A DNA stretch of 6,482 nt from positions 1 through 6,482 of the forward strand of contig CALEMG010000015.1 of NCBI GenBank assembly GCA_937910835.1, written 5' to 3'. Positions 5,550 to 6,482 of the stretch are shown here, piece by piece. Made by a program: the position numbers and the translations under genes. The notes beneath the pieces were generated by a model. That model was not told the DNA's origin, ran no database searches, and saw only the letters and a list, made by a program, of their open reading frames with translations. This DNA comes from an uncultured Alphaproteobacteria bacterium (GTDB lineage: Bacteria; Pseudomonadota; Alphaproteobacteria; Sneathiellales; Sneathiellaceae). Position 1 is the stretch's first letter; each line of letters starts with the position of its first letter.

Positions 5550-6454
5550 GTACTTTTCGCCTTCTTGAATTGGTAATTTACAAGCGCCACGCCAAGCACC
5601 GCAATTCCCATCCCGAGCAGGGCAAGAACGCCCAAGGTTTCATCGAACAAGAAATAAGCGACCACAGCTGTACAGGGCGGTGTCAGGTAAAAGAGGCTGG
5701 ATACATTCGCCGCCGCCCCTCTCCGCAACAGGATGTAAAGAAGCGTCATGGCGCCAAGAGATAAAATTATCACCAGCCAAAGCAGCGCAAAAACCAACTC
5801 CCCCGACCAGATAACCTCTCTTGTCTCGAACAGGAGCGACATCAGATAGAAATATACACCGGCGACCACAAACTGAATAAGGTTTCCGCTCTTGATATTC
5901 ATCTGGGAGCAGAATTTCTTCTGATAGAGGGTGCCGGCGGAAATGCTTATCAACGCGACAAAAGACAGGCTCATACCATAGAATGTGCCTTCCCCGATTG
6001 AGAGCTTGTTAAAGACCACAAGAAATATGCCGATGAGCCCCAACAGCAGTCCAATCCACTTCTGTAAAGAAACGTTCTCTTTTAGCAAAACCCCGGCCAG
6101 TGCCGCCACGATAAGCGGCTGTATCCCGACAATAAGAGAGGAGATCCCCGCTGGTGTCCCCTTCGAGATGGAAAGGAAAACAAATCCCAAGTAACCGCCA
6201 TGCATCAAGAGCCCGCCGATTGAGATATGAAAATAATCGATTGCACGCACGGGCCAGCGGGTTTGGGTTATCAGAACAAACGGGATCATCAAGGCAACGC
6301 AGATACCGAAGCGCAGAGCAAGGAAAGTCATCGGCTCAACATAGGGCAAGCCCATTTTCGCGCCGATAAAACCCGTGCTCCATAGAAAGACGAAGATGAC
6401 TGGCATCGCCTTTATAAACAAGCCGTCTGGAGGCTGGCAGGTATTATCTGTCAT
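5546..6454 (-). CDS. EamA/DMT family transporter (10 predicted membrane segments)
   Basis: This 302-residue integral inner-membrane protein belongs to the drug/metabolite transporter superfamily. Two EamA repeats are visible. Repeat 1 (about 14-148) starts with MPVIFVFLWSTGFIGAKMGL and includes GIQPLIVAALAGVLLKENV (110-128). Repeat 2 (about 157-294) includes the matching LTPPCTAVVAYFLFDETL (257-274). Hydrophobic helices lie at roughly 13-33, 43-62, 76-96, 101-123, 132-148, 158-177, 192-209, 219-241, 248-269 and 275-294. Members export amino acids, metabolites or other small compounds, and the substrate cannot be told from sequence. The start at 6454 keeps the whole first helix; an internal ATG at codon 17 would remove part of it. 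The ribosome binding site is weak, and only 28 bases upstream are in the window, so its promoter is not visible. The 3' end overlaps the chaC-like gene by 4 bases. Confidence 0.94.
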   Translation of the reverse strand: MTDNTCQPPDGLFIKAMPVIFVFLWSTGFIGAKMGLPYVEPMTFLALRFGICVALMIPFVLITQTRWPVRAIDYFHISIGGLLMHGGYLGFVFLSISKGTPAGISSLIVGIQPLIVAALAGVLLKENVSLQKWIGLLLGLIGIFLVVFNKLSIGEGTFYGMSLSFVALISISAGTLYQKKFCSQMNIKSGNLIQFVVAGVYFYLMSLLFETREVIWSGELVFALLWLVIILSLGAMTLLYILLRRGAAANVSSLFYLTPPCTAVVAYFLFDETLGVLALLGMGIAVLGVALVNYQFKKAKST

Positions 6455-6482
6455 GGTACATGCGGGGCCGTGATCAGGAATT

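Overview
The window looks like a piece of an alphaproteobacterial chromosome. By eye the G+C content is moderate, a little above 50%. The identification rests on gene content and order: the tail of an ftsX-like gene, then a YdcF/DUF218 membrane protein and a PlsC acyltransferase carrying the KHQSAFET version of the acyltransferase motif, with a ChaC-type gamma-glutamylcyclotransferase nearby. These neighbours are familiar from alphaproteobacterial envelope and cell-division loci. I cannot name a genus. There are no mobile elements, CRISPR arrays, tRNAs or rRNAs, and no gap longer than about 90 bases.

Layout. Positions 1-2033 (+ strand) form a tightly packed run: the 3' end of ftsX, a HAD-IIIA phosphatase related to GmhB, a YdcF-family protein and a PlsC-family acyltransferase, with gaps of 1, 3 and 18 bases. 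This looks like one cotranscribed envelope/division unit. An 85-base intergenic region follows (2034-2118). It contains a sigma70-like promoter whose -10 element lies inside a 16-bp palindrome resembling an NrdR box. It drives nrdJ (2119-4452), an adenosylcobalamin-dependent class II ribonucleotide reductase with the NxCxE active site, a TSCPD-like C-terminal domain and a zinc ribbon. A small VOC-fold protein follows at 4522-4950.

The rest is on the - strand. An EamA/DMT transporter (6454-5546) and a ChaC gamma-glutamylcyclotransferase (5549-4947) overlap by ATGA and probably form a translationally coupled pair. This pair converges on the VOC gene, and both stop codons are read from the same CTAG palindrome at 4947-4950.

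Most of the window is ordinary housekeeping sequence, and I found no convincing undescribed system. The points most worth a second look are the NrdR-box/-10 overlap in front of nrdJ, a GmhB-like HAD enzyme that has lost all four expected zinc ligands and sits between ftsX and ydcF, the shared-stop convergent junction, and the coupling of an exporter-like gene to a glutathione-degrading enzyme.
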